From NCBI GenBank assembly GCA_002151545.1, contig CP021237.1, positions 124,001-188,000 of the forward strand: a stretch of 64,000 nucleotides of DNA, given 5' to 3'. Position numbers and translations under genes: made by a program. Shown here one piece after another: positions 53,890 through 62,124 of this stretch. Below the pieces are notes generated by a model. That model did no database searches. It saw nothing but the letters and a program-made list of their open reading frames with translations, and had not been told where the DNA came from. Positions within the stretch are counted from its first letter, which is position 1. Each line of letters begins with the position of its first letter. This stretch comes from Sphingobacteriaceae bacterium GW460-11-11-14-LB5. Lineage in GTDB: Bacteria > Bacteroidota > Bacteroidia > Sphingobacteriales > Sphingobacteriaceae.

Positions 53890-56009
53890 TGATGTTTGCC
53901 GTAAATAAAAAAACAAACGACAAAATAAAGTTTCACCAAAAAGTTAGACTTGGATTCCTGGCGGGATGCTTAGTGCTGATGAGTATATCATCGAAAGCAC
54001 AAAACGAACCTTTTAATATTATTCTGCAACGGATTAATCAAGATTTGCAGACTTTTGTTAAAGATAAGCCCCTGGCTGATGAGGTTAGCCAGCACCTTAA
54101 AAATCTAAATACTGATGGCAGCTGGCAGGATGTTAATTATGCCGATGCCCAATATGATCCCTTAAAACGGATTAAAGATATGGCAACGGTTTATATCCGC
54201 CCATCGAACAAGCTGTATAATAACGCGGCGCTCCATAGCGCGATTGTTCAATCGTTACAGAACTGGCTGGATAAAAACCCGAAGAACAAAAACTGGTGGT
54301 ACAACGATATTTTTTATCCGCAAGCGATCGGGCAAACCTTGATATTGATGCGCAGTGCAAAAACAGGACTTCCTCCAGCCTTAGAGAATGCATTGATTAA
54401 ACGGATGATCAGAAAGTTAAGAGTTGGTGATGGTGCCAACACTTCTGATGAGGCGTTACATTATTTATACCGGGCCTGTTTAACCCAGAATAAGGCGACC
54501 CTAGATTCTGCGGCGAAATATCTCTTCGAACCTATTGCGATAATCGACGGAAAAGAAGGTGTTCAGGTTGATGGCAGTTATTACCAACATGGAAAACAAC
54601 AGGCCATTGCCAGTTATGGAAGGGTGTTTGCCGGAAATTCGGTTAATGCGGCTTTTTATTTAAGGGAAACGGAATATGCTTTGCCGAAAGATCAGTTGGC
54701 TATTCTGGTCAATTACCTTAAAAATACTTTCTTAAAAACCATAAGAGGATCGTTCTACGATTTTAATGTACGCGGACGCGGGATTAGCCGTAAAGATTCG
54801 TTAAGCAGCGGTCTGGGTGGTATCGTCAGTAAAATTAAGCTATTCGATCCCGAAAATACGGCTTACTGGGATGCTTCAGCATTAAGAACGTCGGGTAAAA
54901 AGCCTGCCGGTTATGGGCTTACACCTGGTCACAACCAATACTGGAAAAGCGGTTATACACTGCATGTTCGTCCTGCATATACTTTTAGCGTCCAAAGCGC
55001 ATCTACCCTAACCTTGCGTACGGAGCGTGGCAATAACGAAAATATATTGGGGAAATTTTTACCCGATGGGGCAACCAATATTCAACGCAATGGAGCTGAA
55101 TATGCCAATCTGATGCCGGTATGGGAATGGGATAAAATCCCCGGAACCACCAGTAGAGATTATGCCGATGATCATGGCGCAACCATTAAAAGCGATTGGG
55201 GAATTCCGGGTACAACCAAATTTGTAGGCGGAGTTAGTGATGGTGTTTATGGCGTTTCGTGTTACGATTTAAACTACGATAGTGTTCAGGCCAAAAAAGC
55301 CTGGTTCTTTTTTGATCAGGAAATAGTTTGTTTAGGCGCTGGGATTAGGAGTGATTCGAAAGAAAATATCACCACCACCATTAACCAGACCTGGTCGAGG
55401 GGTGAGGTCATTTCATCAAATGGCGCACATGCTAATGGCAACAGCGAAATCTGGGCACTTCATGATAGTATTGGGTATATATTTCCCCAAGGTGGGGAAT
55501 TAGAGATTAGCAATAATCCCCAAAATGGAAGCTGGTACCGCATCAATCAATTTCAGAGCAAAACCGAATTGCAACATAAGGTATTTAAAATCTGGTTAAA
55601 TCATGGTCAAAATCCCCAGCATGCCAGCTACCAATACCTGGTTTTGCCGGGAATTGATGCTAAAGGTTTAAAGAAATACAACCGATCGATGATACAGGTA
55701 TTAAAAAATACAGAAGAAATCCAGGCGGTAAAACATATAGGTTTAAATATGTTGCAGGCTGTGTTTTACAAGGCAGGCACATTATCGGTTAACGGATTAT
55801 TCCTCCATGTTGATCAGCCTTGTACCGTTTACATTAAAGAGTTGAATACTAAAAGCCCAGTGCTTTACCTGGCAGATCCTGCACAGGAGCATACTACTGT
55901 ACATGTAGAACTTAAACTGCCGGGTTTATCAAAACCAAAAAGCATAGCTTGTAATTTGCCAGATGGCGCTTTTGCAGGTGCTACAGCGAGTTTTAAAATA
56001 AAAGAATAA
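53889..56009 (+). CDS. Polysaccharide lyase family 8 (chondroitin AC / hyaluronan lyase type)
   Basis: 706 residues with a signal (~18-38). The helical toroid (~40-390) carries the PL8 catalytic His and Tyr in VQVDGSYYQHGKQQAIASYG and the arginines of FNVRGRGISRKD; the beta-sandwich half (~390-706) starts with LTLRTERGNNEN, holding the conserved Glu. The pattern matches P. heparinus chondroitinase AC from memory, and the length is nearly the same (~700). It cleaves 1,4-linked hexosaminide bonds next to a uronic acid by beta-elimination, giving unsaturated disaccharides for the GH88 enzyme two genes on. ATG overlaps the stop of the GH95-like gene. Confidence 0.88.
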   Translation: MMFAVNKKTNDKIKFHQKVRLGFLAGCLVLMSISSKAQNEPFNIILQRINQDLQTFVKDKPLADEVSQHLKNLNTDGSWQDVNYADAQYDPLKRIKDMATVYIRPSNKLYNNAALHSAIVQSLQNWLDKNPKNKNWWYNDIFYPQAIGQTLILMRSAKTGLPPALENALIKRMIRKLRVGDGANTSDEALHYLYRACLTQNKATLDSAAKYLFEPIAIIDGKEGVQVDGSYYQHGKQQAIASYGRVFAGNSVNAAFYLRETEYALPKDQLAILVNYLKNTFLKTIRGSFYDFNVRGRGISRKDSLSSGLGGIVSKIKLFDPENTAYWDASALRTSGKKPAGYGLTPGHNQYWKSGYTLHVRPAYTFSVQSASTLTLRTERGNNENILGKFLPDGATNIQRNGAEYANLMPVWEWDKIPGTTSRDYADDHGATIKSDWGIPGTTKFVGGVSDGVYGVSCYDLNYDSVQAKKAWFFFDQEIVCLGAGIRSDSKENITTTINQTWSRGEVISSNGAHANGNSEIWALHDSIGYIFPQGGELEISNNPQNGSWYRINQFQSKTELQHKVFKIWLNHGQNPQHASYQYLVLPGIDAKGLKKYNRSMIQVLKNTEEIQAVKHIGLNMLQAVFYKAGTLSVNGLFLHVDQPCTVYIKELNTKSPVLYLADPAQEHTTVHVELKLPGLSKPKSIACNLPDGAFAGATASFKIKE

Positions 56010-56076
56010 TAATAAACAGACTATGATATGCGCTGCGAAGGAGCGCTTCATTACCTTTAAAAACACAAATATACAG

Positions 56077-57261
56077 ATGAAAAAAATCAATTTAATTGCC
56101 GCATTACTCCTGCTTACGGGGGCTGGCTCATTTGCCCAAACCGCCAGGAAGCCAATGGCCCAGTTAATTAACGATGAATTTAAATTCGCCGCCGACCAAT
56201 ATAAAGTGCTGGCTAAAAATATACCTGAGGGCAAAACACCTCAAAGTTTCGACAAAGGTAAATCTATAAATTACGATATTAAGTGGTGGTGCAGCGGGTT
56301 TTATTCAGGCAGTTTGTGGTACATATACGAACAAACCAAAGATCAGAACATTAAAAAAGAGGCAGAGCTGGCCTTAAAAGTAATAGAACCCAACCAAACT
56401 TATACTGGAAACCACGATTTAGGTTTTATGATGTACTGTAGTTTTGGGAATGCTTACCGTTTAACAGGCAAAGCAGAATATAAAGCCGTAATTCAGCGTT
56501 CTGCTGAATCTCTTGCTACGCGTTACCGCCCGGTTGTAAAATCAATCCAATCATGGAACAAAAGCAAAATGTGGGAGTGTCCGGTAATTATTGATAATAT
56601 GATGAATCTCGAAATGATGAACTGGGCAAGCGATAATGGCGGAGATAAAAAGTATAAAGAGATTGCTATTACACACGCCAATACTACTTTAAAAAATCAT
56701 TTCAGACCAGATTTTAGTTCTTACCATGTGATAGATTATAACCCACAAACTGGCGAAATCATTAAAAAAGCAACCTGGCAGGGCGCTGCAAATTGCTCTG
56801 CGTGGTCGCGCGGGCAAGGCTGGGCCTTATATGGTTATACCATGATGTACCGTTTTACCAAAGATGAAAGCTATTTAAAACAAGCCAAAGGTATTGCACA
56901 CTTTATATTAAACCATCCAAATTTACCGGCCGATAAAATACCATTCTGGGATTTCGATGCGCAAGGTATTCCTTTTGCCAAGCGCGATGCATCGGCAGGT
57001 GCATTAATCGCTTCGGCATTGTTAGAGCTGGGGCAGTATGCTTCTGGAAGCGAAAAAGCTGAATTCAAATCTGCGGCAGAAACCATGATTTATTCACTCG
57101 CGGGTAATGCCTACCATGCAAAATTAGGCGAAAACGGGGGCTTTTTATTAATGCATAGCACCGGTGCTTATCCGTTAAACAGCGAAATAGATGTGCCTTT
57201 GGTTTATGCCGATTACTACTATTTAGAGGCTTTGGCGAGATACAAGAAATGGTATTTGTAA
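56077..57261 (+). CDS. Unsaturated glucuronyl hydrolase (GH88)
   Basis: 394 residues from ATG 56077, signal MKKINLIAALLLLTGAGSFAQ; a start 18 codons earlier is rejected. The (alpha/alpha)6 barrel shows the two active-site Asp regions GNHDLGFMMYCSFGNAYRLTG and CPVIIDNMMNLEMMNWAS, plus GAANCSAWSRGQGWALYGYTMMYRFT and IPFWDFDAQGIPFAKRDASAGAL, all GH88-type. It hydrates the 4,5-double bond of the lyase products and releases 5-keto-4-deoxyuronate, the KduI substrate. Starts 68 bases after the PL8 gene. Confidence 0.93.
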   Translation: MKKINLIAALLLLTGAGSFAQTARKPMAQLINDEFKFAADQYKVLAKNIPEGKTPQSFDKGKSINYDIKWWCSGFYSGSLWYIYEQTKDQNIKKEAELALKVIEPNQTYTGNHDLGFMMYCSFGNAYRLTGKAEYKAVIQRSAESLATRYRPVVKSIQSWNKSKMWECPVIIDNMMNLEMMNWASDNGGDKKYKEIAITHANTTLKNHFRPDFSSYHVIDYNPQTGEIIKKATWQGAANCSAWSRGQGWALYGYTMMYRFTKDESYLKQAKGIAHFILNHPNLPADKIPFWDFDAQGIPFAKRDASAGALIASALLELGQYASGSEKAEFKSAAETMIYSLAGNAYHAKLGENGGFLLMHSTGAYPLNSEIDVPLVYADYYYLEALARYKKWYL

Positions 57262-57298
57262 AGATATTGATCATGACAGGATTTTAATAAAAAGCGTC

Positions 57299-57324
57299 GT
57301 CATCCTGAATTTATTTCAGGATCT
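57299..57324 (+). repeat. Hairpin repeat GTCATCCTGAA...TTCAGGATCT in the locus
   Basis: ATCCTGAA and TTCAGGAT pair around TTTAT. The 346-bp gap 57262-57607 also holds the CCCGATTTTCATCGGG repeat (57487-57502) and no gene. It therefore interrupts the enzyme operon and may lower read-through to the DUF2264 gene. Confidence 0.7.
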
Positions 57325-57486
57325 TTCCTGCATTAAAGGATGCTGATGTTGATGCTTTGGGACAGCATGGCGATTCGTAAGGAAAAGAAGCTAAAAATTG
57401 ATCAATACAAAATCATACAGATCGCTTAATCGGGTAAAATAGTAGCAGTTCACAGGCCACCTAGACCCGATTGAAGTGGACACGAG

Positions 57487-57502
57487 CCCGATTTTCATCG
57501 GG
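57487..57502. repeat. Hairpin repeat CCCGATTTTCATCGGG
   Basis: Second copy of the element at 22118-22136 (here one T shorter). It lies in front of the DUF2264 gene, inside the codons that a longer, rejected start would translate. Confidence 0.65.
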
Positions 57503-57607
57503 AGAGTAAAACGGAAAGCGGGAAGAAACTTGAATAGTAGTGCAGAGACCTGCTCTCCAAATAATTTAAAATTAACACTGAGTTTTAAGACTCACACTAT
57601 AAAGAAA

Positions 57608-58831
57608 ATGAAATACAAACTAATTTTTTCGGCACTGCTGATCTTCTCGCAGTTTGCTTATGCACAAAAGAAACCGGCCACCGGCGCCGAAGACCGTGCC
57701 TTTTGGGTTAAAACCTTAAACCGTATTGCGTACCCGGTAATCCATAACCTGGCTAACGAAACGTTAAAAAAGAACATGCCTGTAGAAAAAGCACCAGGTT
57801 ATGGCTTAAATGCGGCTAAAGTTACTTATCTCGAAGCACTAGGGCGCACCATTGCAGGTGTTGCACCGTGGCTGGCTTTACCAGACGATGATTCTGCAGA
57901 AGGTAAACTTAGAAAAACCATGCGTACCGAACTTTTAAAAGGTTTGGCCAATTCGGTAAATCCCGAGAGTCCCGATTATATCAGTTACCGCTCAGAAAGT
58001 CAGCCTATTGTTGATGCGGCCTATGTTGCACATGCTTTCTTGCGTGCACCAAAAGCGCTGTGGGAACCACTTGATGAGCTCACCAAAAAAAGATTTATAG
58101 AAGAATTTAAATCGTTACGTACCCGTAGTGGTGCTTATAACAACTGGCTATTGTTTTCAGGTTTAACCGAAGGTTTTCTGTTAAGCATCGGCGAGCAGTA
58201 TGATCCTGCCCGTGTTCAGTTTTCGATCAATAAAATGAAAGAATGGTACGTAGGCGATAGCTGGTATAGTGATGGTGAAAAATTTAGCATGGATTATTAC
58301 AATTCTTATGTTATCCACCCGATGCTGGTTGATCTGTTAAAAGTATTGGTTGACAAGAAAAGAGCAGCTCAGGCCGATTATGATATCGCATTGAAAAGAA
58401 TGGTGCGTTATTCAGAGTATTTAGAAAGGATTATTTCGCCAGAGGGCACTTATCCGGCTTATGGCCGCTCGATCACTTATCGTACAGCTGCCTTTCAGGC
58501 ATTGGCCCAAACAGCCTTAATGGAAAAACTGCCTGAATATGTAAAACCATCGCAAGTTCGTGGTGGCTTAACCGCCGTCATGCATAAACTATATGATGGA
58601 AAGCAGAATTTTGACGATAAGGGATGGCTGGTGCTGGGCTTTAACGGTCATCAGCCGGAAGTGGCAGATACCTACACTTCAACGGGAAGTTTATATATGG
58701 CCACGCTGGGCTTTTTAAGCTTGGGTTTACCAGCCGATAGTAAATTCTGGACAGATGCACCTGCACCCTGGACCAGTTTAAAGGCCTGGAGTGGAGAAAC
58801 CATAAAAAAGGATTATAAAGTTGAGTATTAA
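57608..58831 (+). CDS. DUF2264 family protein of a uronic-acid degradation locus
   Basis: 407 residues from ATG 57608, signal MKYKLIFSALLIFSQFAYAQ; the frame is open from 57476, but that stretch is repeat DNA. The helical toroid-like domain shows TYLEALGRTIAGVAPWLALP, YNNWLLFSGLTEGFLLSIGEQYD, YVGDSWYSDGEKFSMDYYNSYVIHPML and SPEGTYPAYGRSITYRTAAFQALAQTAL, all typical DUF2264. Members are frequent in pectin and glycosaminoglycan loci, with activity unknown to me. An (alpha/alpha) toroid resembles GH88/GH105 and PL8 folds, so a glycan hydrolase or lyase is plausible. Confidence 0.85.
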   Translation: MKYKLIFSALLIFSQFAYAQKKPATGAEDRAFWVKTLNRIAYPVIHNLANETLKKNMPVEKAPGYGLNAAKVTYLEALGRTIAGVAPWLALPDDDSAEGKLRKTMRTELLKGLANSVNPESPDYISYRSESQPIVDAAYVAHAFLRAPKALWEPLDELTKKRFIEEFKSLRTRSGAYNNWLLFSGLTEGFLLSIGEQYDPARVQFSINKMKEWYVGDSWYSDGEKFSMDYYNSYVIHPMLVDLLKVLVDKKRAAQADYDIALKRMVRYSEYLERIISPEGTYPAYGRSITYRTAAFQALAQTALMEKLPEYVKPSQVRGGLTAVMHKLYDGKQNFDDKGWLVLGFNGHQPEVADTYTSTGSLYMATLGFLSLGLPADSKFWTDAPAPWTSLKAWSGETIKKDYKVEY

Positions 58832-58855
58832 TACAAATAATAAGTAAGGTATAAA

Positions 58856-58863
58856 TATATTTG
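58856..58863 (+). promoter_or_regulatory. Candidate -7 box (TATATTTG) for kduI
   Basis: A perfect TAnnTTTG match in the 86-bp gap before kduI, so kduI-kduD likely has its own promoter. It abuts the inverted repeat at 58863-58898. Confidence 0.5.
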
Positions 58864-58898
58864 CGGATAGGATCTGATATCAGTTCAGGTCTTATCGC
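58863..58898. promoter_or_regulatory. Near-perfect inverted repeat overlapping the kduI promoter
   Basis: GCGGATAGGATCTGA and TTCAGGTCTTATCGC pair over 14 bp with one bulged G and two G-T pairs, around TATCAG. The core contains the palindrome CTGATATCAG. Starting on the last base of the -7 box and running over the expected start of transcription, it is well placed to be a repressor site; a DUF2264 terminator is less likely because no T tract follows directly. Confidence 0.5.
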
Positions 58899-58917
58899 AA
58901 AACTCAATTTTTAACCA

Positions 58918-59757
58918 ATGAATAAATTCGAAAGCCGTTACGCTCAAAGCCCTAAAGAAGTTAAACAAATGGATACCGCTGCTTTGCGGGATAATTTCCT
59001 GATTGAAAACGTATTTGAGGCAAACCAGGTAAACCTAACCTTATCTCATTTTGACAGATATATTGTTGGTGGTGCAATGCCTGTTGATCAGAAAATAGCA
59101 CTTCCAAATCCAGATGATTTAAAAGCCACCTACTTTTTAGAGCGTAGGGAACTGGGTATTATTAATGTTGGCGGAAAAGCTATTGTTACTGCTGACGGCG
59201 AAAAATACGAATTGGATTATAAAGAAGCTTTGTATATTGGTAAAGGTACCAAAGAAGTGTTTTTTGAATCTGCTATCCCTGGCGAAGCTGCAAAATTATA
59301 CATCAATTCTGCGCCTGCACACCATACTTATCCAAACAAAAAGGTAAGCAAAGCTGAGGCAGAGATTGTAGAATTAGGTACGCCTGAAACCGCAAATCAC
59401 AGAATAATTAATAAGTTATTGGTAAATAGTGTTTTGCCTACGTGTCAATTACAAATGGGTATGACCGAGTTAAAATCGGGAAGTGTTTGGAATACCATGC
59501 CTGCGCATACACATGATAGAAGGATGGAAGCTTATTTCTATTTCGAAGTTCCAAAAGGACAGAGCGTTTGCCACTTTATGGGCCAGCCACAAGAAACCCG
59601 TCATATTTGGATGCAGAACGATCAGGCGGTTATTTCGCCAAACTGGTCAATCCATTCAGGTGCAGGCACAAGCAACTATACTTTTATTTGGGGTATGGCA
59701 GGCGAAAATCTTGATTATGGCGATATGGACCACTGTGCCATTACCGAACTGAAATAA
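58918..59757 (+). CDS. kduI: 5-dehydro-4-deoxy-D-glucuronate isomerase
   Basis: 279 residues, no signal peptide, cytosolic. KduI isomerises 5-keto-4-deoxyuronate to 3-deoxy-D-glycero-2,5-hexodiulosonate. It has the cupin-type zinc site in the second half: MPAHTHDRRMEAYFYFEV provides His, His and Glu, and VISPNWSIHSGAG the last His. The N-terminus MNKFESRYAQSPKEVKQMDTAALRDNFLIENVF is family-typical. The next gene kduD catalyses the following step. Confidence 0.96.
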   Translation: MNKFESRYAQSPKEVKQMDTAALRDNFLIENVFEANQVNLTLSHFDRYIVGGAMPVDQKIALPNPDDLKATYFLERRELGIINVGGKAIVTADGEKYELDYKEALYIGKGTKEVFFESAIPGEAAKLYINSAPAHHTYPNKKVSKAEAEIVELGTPETANHRIINKLLVNSVLPTCQLQMGMTELKSGSVWNTMPAHTHDRRMEAYFYFEVPKGQSVCHFMGQPQETRHIWMQNDQAVISPNWSIHSGAGTSNYTFIWGMAGENLDYGDMDHCAITELK

Positions 59758-59766
59758 ATTCTTTTC

Positions 59767-59803
59767 GTCATCTCGACTGGCACAAAGCGAAGTGGAGAGA
59801 TCT
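59767..59803 (+). repeat. Dispersed repeat GTCATCTCGACTGG...GGAGAGATCT
   Basis: An imperfect inverted element between kduI and kduD (GTCATCTCGACT ... AGTGGAGAGATCT), related in its ends to the GTCATCC...GGATCT family. No terminator T tract follows, so read-through to kduD is expected. Confidence 0.55.
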
Positions 59804-59828
59804 TTAAAATAGAACTTTAGAAAAAAAC

Positions 59829-60593
59829 ATGTCAAACATATTCAATTTAGCAGGTAAAACTGCATTAGTTACCGGCTGTAAAAGAGGGATAGGAAAAGCA
59901 ATGGCTTTAGCTTTAGCAGAAGCGGGTGCCGATATTATCGGTGTTTCTGCAAGTCTCGAACTTCAGGGCAGTGCGGTAGAGAAAGAAATTTTAGCGCTGG
60001 GCAGAAAGTTTTATGCTTACCAGTGTGATTTTGGTAAACGCGAAAATACCCTGGCTTTTGCGGCTCAGGTAAAAGCAGACCATCCCGTTATCGATATTTT
60101 AGTCAATAACGCCGGAACAATTTTACGTCAGCCAATTGCTGAGCATTCTGATGAGTATTGGGATGAAGTCATTGCGGTAAACCAAACGGCCCCCTTTATT
60201 TTAACGCGTGAAATTGGTAGAGAGATGATTGCAAGAGGAAGCGGAAAAGTGATTTTCACGGCATCATTATTATCATTCCAGGGTGGTATTACCGTTCCTG
60301 GTTATGCAGCGAGTAAAGGGGCAATTGCATCTTTAACCAAAGCTTTCGCTAATGAGTGGGCATCAAAAGGGGTAAATGTAAATGCCATTGCGCCTGGTTA
60401 TATTGCAACCGATAATACTTCTGCTTTACGCGAAGATCAGGATAGAAGCACCTCTATATTATCGCGTATCCCTGCCGGAAGATGGGGCACTCCGGAAGAT
60501 TTTAAAGGACCAACCTTATTCCTGGCCTCACCAGCAAGTGATTATGTTCATGGAACAATTTTGACCGTTGATGGCGGTTGGATGGGAAGGTAG
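59829..60593 (+). CDS. kduD: 2-dehydro-3-deoxy-D-gluconate 5-dehydrogenase (SDR)
   Basis: 254 residues. This is a short-chain dehydrogenase reducing the KduI product to 2-keto-3-deoxygluconate. Motifs are the cofactor loop TGCKRGIGKAMALALAEAG (~16-34), NNAGTILR (~92), catalytic Ser in FTASLLSFQGG, YAASKGA (Tyr/Lys ~159-163), and the C-terminal DGGWMGR. The family assignment to KduD rests on the pairing with kduI and on the ending. KDG kinase and aldolase genes are not in the window. An IS3 element lies between its stop and the next terminator. Confidence 0.93.
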   Translation: MSNIFNLAGKTALVTGCKRGIGKAMALALAEAGADIIGVSASLELQGSAVEKEILALGRKFYAYQCDFGKRENTLAFAAQVKADHPVIDILVNNAGTILRQPIAEHSDEYWDEVIAVNQTAPFILTREIGREMIARGSGKVIFTASLLSFQGGITVPGYAASKGAIASLTKAFANEWASKGVNVNAIAPGYIATDNTSALREDQDRSTSILSRIPAGRWGTPEDFKGPTLFLASPASDYVHGTILTVDGGWMGR

Positions 60594-60721
60594 GTTAGTT
60601 CTGAGTCCTGAGTCAGAAGTCTTGAGTCAGAAGTCTAGAGTAGTAACCACAAAGTGTCTAGTCCTTGAAAAAGTTGACTATTTATTTTACTAAATTATAA
60701 AAATAAAAGAACCATTAAAAT

Positions 60722-61567
60722 CTATTTTGATGGTTCTTTTTTCTTCCACCGTTTTACAAATATCTTAGGTTTTGAGTGCGCTTGCCTCGGCGTTAACATA
60801 TTTACTGAAGAGTGTAATCTCATCTGGTTATATAATTCAATCGCCTGGTGCACTTGTTTATATAATTGGGCTTTCCCCTTAAAGACTGCATCCAATCCAA
60901 ATTCGTCCTTTAAAATCCCATTGACTCTTTCTGCGACTGCATTTTCATATGGATCACCATTTTCAGTCATACTGATTGTGATGTTGTTATGCGATAAAAG
61001 CCTGATATAATCATAGCTGCAATACTGTAGTCCCCTGTCAGAATGGTGGATGAGCTGATGCTCATACTCCCTCTTGCTTATGGCCATCTCCAATGCCTTT
61101 TTCGTAGACACAGCCTTCATATCGCCACAGACTTCATACCCCATTATTAGCTTCGAGCCTGCGTCGGTAACCAGATGCAGATATTCATTTCCTGCAACCG
61201 TTTGTAGGTATGTTATATCTGAAACCCATAGCTGTTCAGGCATGGTTAGTTCCAGGTCCTTAGTTAGGTTGGGGTATTTCCTCATCCAGTGCTTCGAATC
61301 AGTTGTTCTGGTATACTTGCGTTTCCGTTGGACCAGCAGATGCTGTGATCTTAATATCCCAAAAAGTTTGTCGCGTCCAACCCACATGTTCTTGCGGGAC
61401 ATGCTTTCCCGTAACATCACATGCAGCTTACGGACCCCGGTCCGCGGTAGCTTATGTCGAATGTTCAGGACCATCTCTTTGATCTCCTGCTCTGCAACAG
61501 TCTTTTTTGAGCTATTGGATCTTGCCTTATAGAAAGCCTGTTTCGTGTAGCCAAACAGCTTGCACAA
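60722..61567 (-). CDS. IS3-family transposase OrfB (DDE integrase domain)
   Basis: 281 residues from TTG 61567, but the frame is open further upstream and is normally read as the -1 frameshift extension of orfA. The HTH_21 part (~30-90) precedes the rve integrase core with catalytic Asp in WVSDITYLQT, Asp in HHSDRGLQY and Glu in NAVAERVNGILKDEF. It performs cut and strand transfer of the element. Upstream codons read VWRQAVQEIALLSSKNTITK, the usual start of such OrfB products. Confidence 0.93.
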   Translation of the reverse strand: MCKLFGYTKQAFYKARSNSSKKTVAEQEIKEMVLNIRHKLPRTGVRKLHVMLRESMSRKNMWVGRDKLFGILRSQHLLVQRKRKYTRTTDSKHWMRKYPNLTKDLELTMPEQLWVSDITYLQTVAGNEYLHLVTDAGSKLIMGYEVCGDMKAVSTKKALEMAISKREYEHQLIHHSDRGLQYCSYDYIRLLSHNNITISMTENGDPYENAVAERVNGILKDEFGLDAVFKGKAQLYKQVHQAIELYNQMRLHSSVNMLTPRQAHSKPKIFVKRWKKKEPSK

Positions 61568-61599
61568 CTTAGTAATAGTGTTCTTACTGGATAAAAGTG

Positions 61600-62004
61600 C
61601 TATTTCTTGAACTGCTTGGCGCCAGACTTTTTTCGGATCTCGATGTTCAGTTCCCGCTCCGCGATCTCAACAAATTTCTTGTACATGGAAAGCTGATGTT
61701 CTGCTTCCCTTAACTTCTTTTCCAATGCCTTGTTCTCTTGCTTTAACTCGAACTCAAGCTCTTTGAGTCGCTGTTGATCGTTGTCCTTCATAGGCCTGCC
61801 AATGCTTTTATATCTTGGATAGGCTAATTTACTATATTTTCGTAACCAATTCTGAATACACTGATTTCCGCGGATATCGTATTTACGTTGCAACTGGTCT
61901 TTATTCAAATGACCGTTCTCGTACTCCTCTACCACTAATCGCTTGAAACTTTCACTGTAACTCCGGGGTGAACGTTGCAATTTTTTTAAATTATTATTGA
62001 CCAT
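61600..62004 (-). CDS. IS3-family transposase OrfA
   Basis: 134 residues, ATG 62004. An HTH_Tnp_1-type DNA-binding region (SYSESFKRLVVEEYENGHLNKDQLQRKYDI, QNWLRKYSK) is followed by a leucine-rich coiled coil (LKELEFELKQENKALEKKLREAEHQLSMY). Near its end the sequence CGA-AAA-AAG (61627-61636) is a canonical A-AAA-AAG slippery heptamer in frame, and orfB is in the -1 frame, so an OrfAB fusion transposase is expected. Confidence 0.93.
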   Translation of the reverse strand: MVNNNLKKLQRSPRSYSESFKRLVVEEYENGHLNKDQLQRKYDIRGNQCIQNWLRKYSKLAYPRYKSIGRPMKDNDQQRLKELEFELKQENKALEKKLREAEHQLSMYKKFVEIAERELNIEIRKKSGAKQFKK

Positions 62005-62050
62005 TTTGTTAAGATTTGGTCAACCTTTTTTAGGACTCCACAAAGATAAT

Positions 62051-62084
62051 AAAACCCCGCAAGTTTTAAACCTGCGGGGTTTTT
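62051..62084 (+). terminator. Terminator cut off from kduD by the IS
   Basis: An 11-bp stem (AAAACCCCGCA / TGCGGGGTTTT) around an 11-nt loop, then T residues. It starts six bases after the IS target duplication. Without the IS it would lie about 70 bases after the kduD stop, so it is probably the original end of the locus; the symmetry also allows use by the convergent carbonic anhydrase gene. Confidence 0.85.
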
Positions 62085-62124
62085 ATGTCATTAGGACTAA
62101 AGACTTCGCACTTATGACTATGGA

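Larger units (their letters stand above)
60655..62042 (-). mobile_element. IS3-family insertion sequence, intact
   Basis: 1388 bp. The ends are imperfect inverted repeats: TGTCTAGTCCTTGAAAAAGT at the left and TGTGGAGTCCTAAAAAAGGT at the right (reverse complement), about 25 bp with shared TGT, AGTCCT and GTTGAC. A 3-bp AAG direct repeat flanks it (60652-60654 and 62043-62045). It carries orfA and orfB in the IS3 arrangement on the minus strand, with a slippery A-AAA-AAG. Both frames look intact, so the element could be active. Confidence 0.92.

Noticed and set aside
57476-57607. N-terminal extension of the DUF2264 protein
   Set aside because: Encodes a dispersed hairpin repeat; the ATG at 57608 gives a proper signal peptide.
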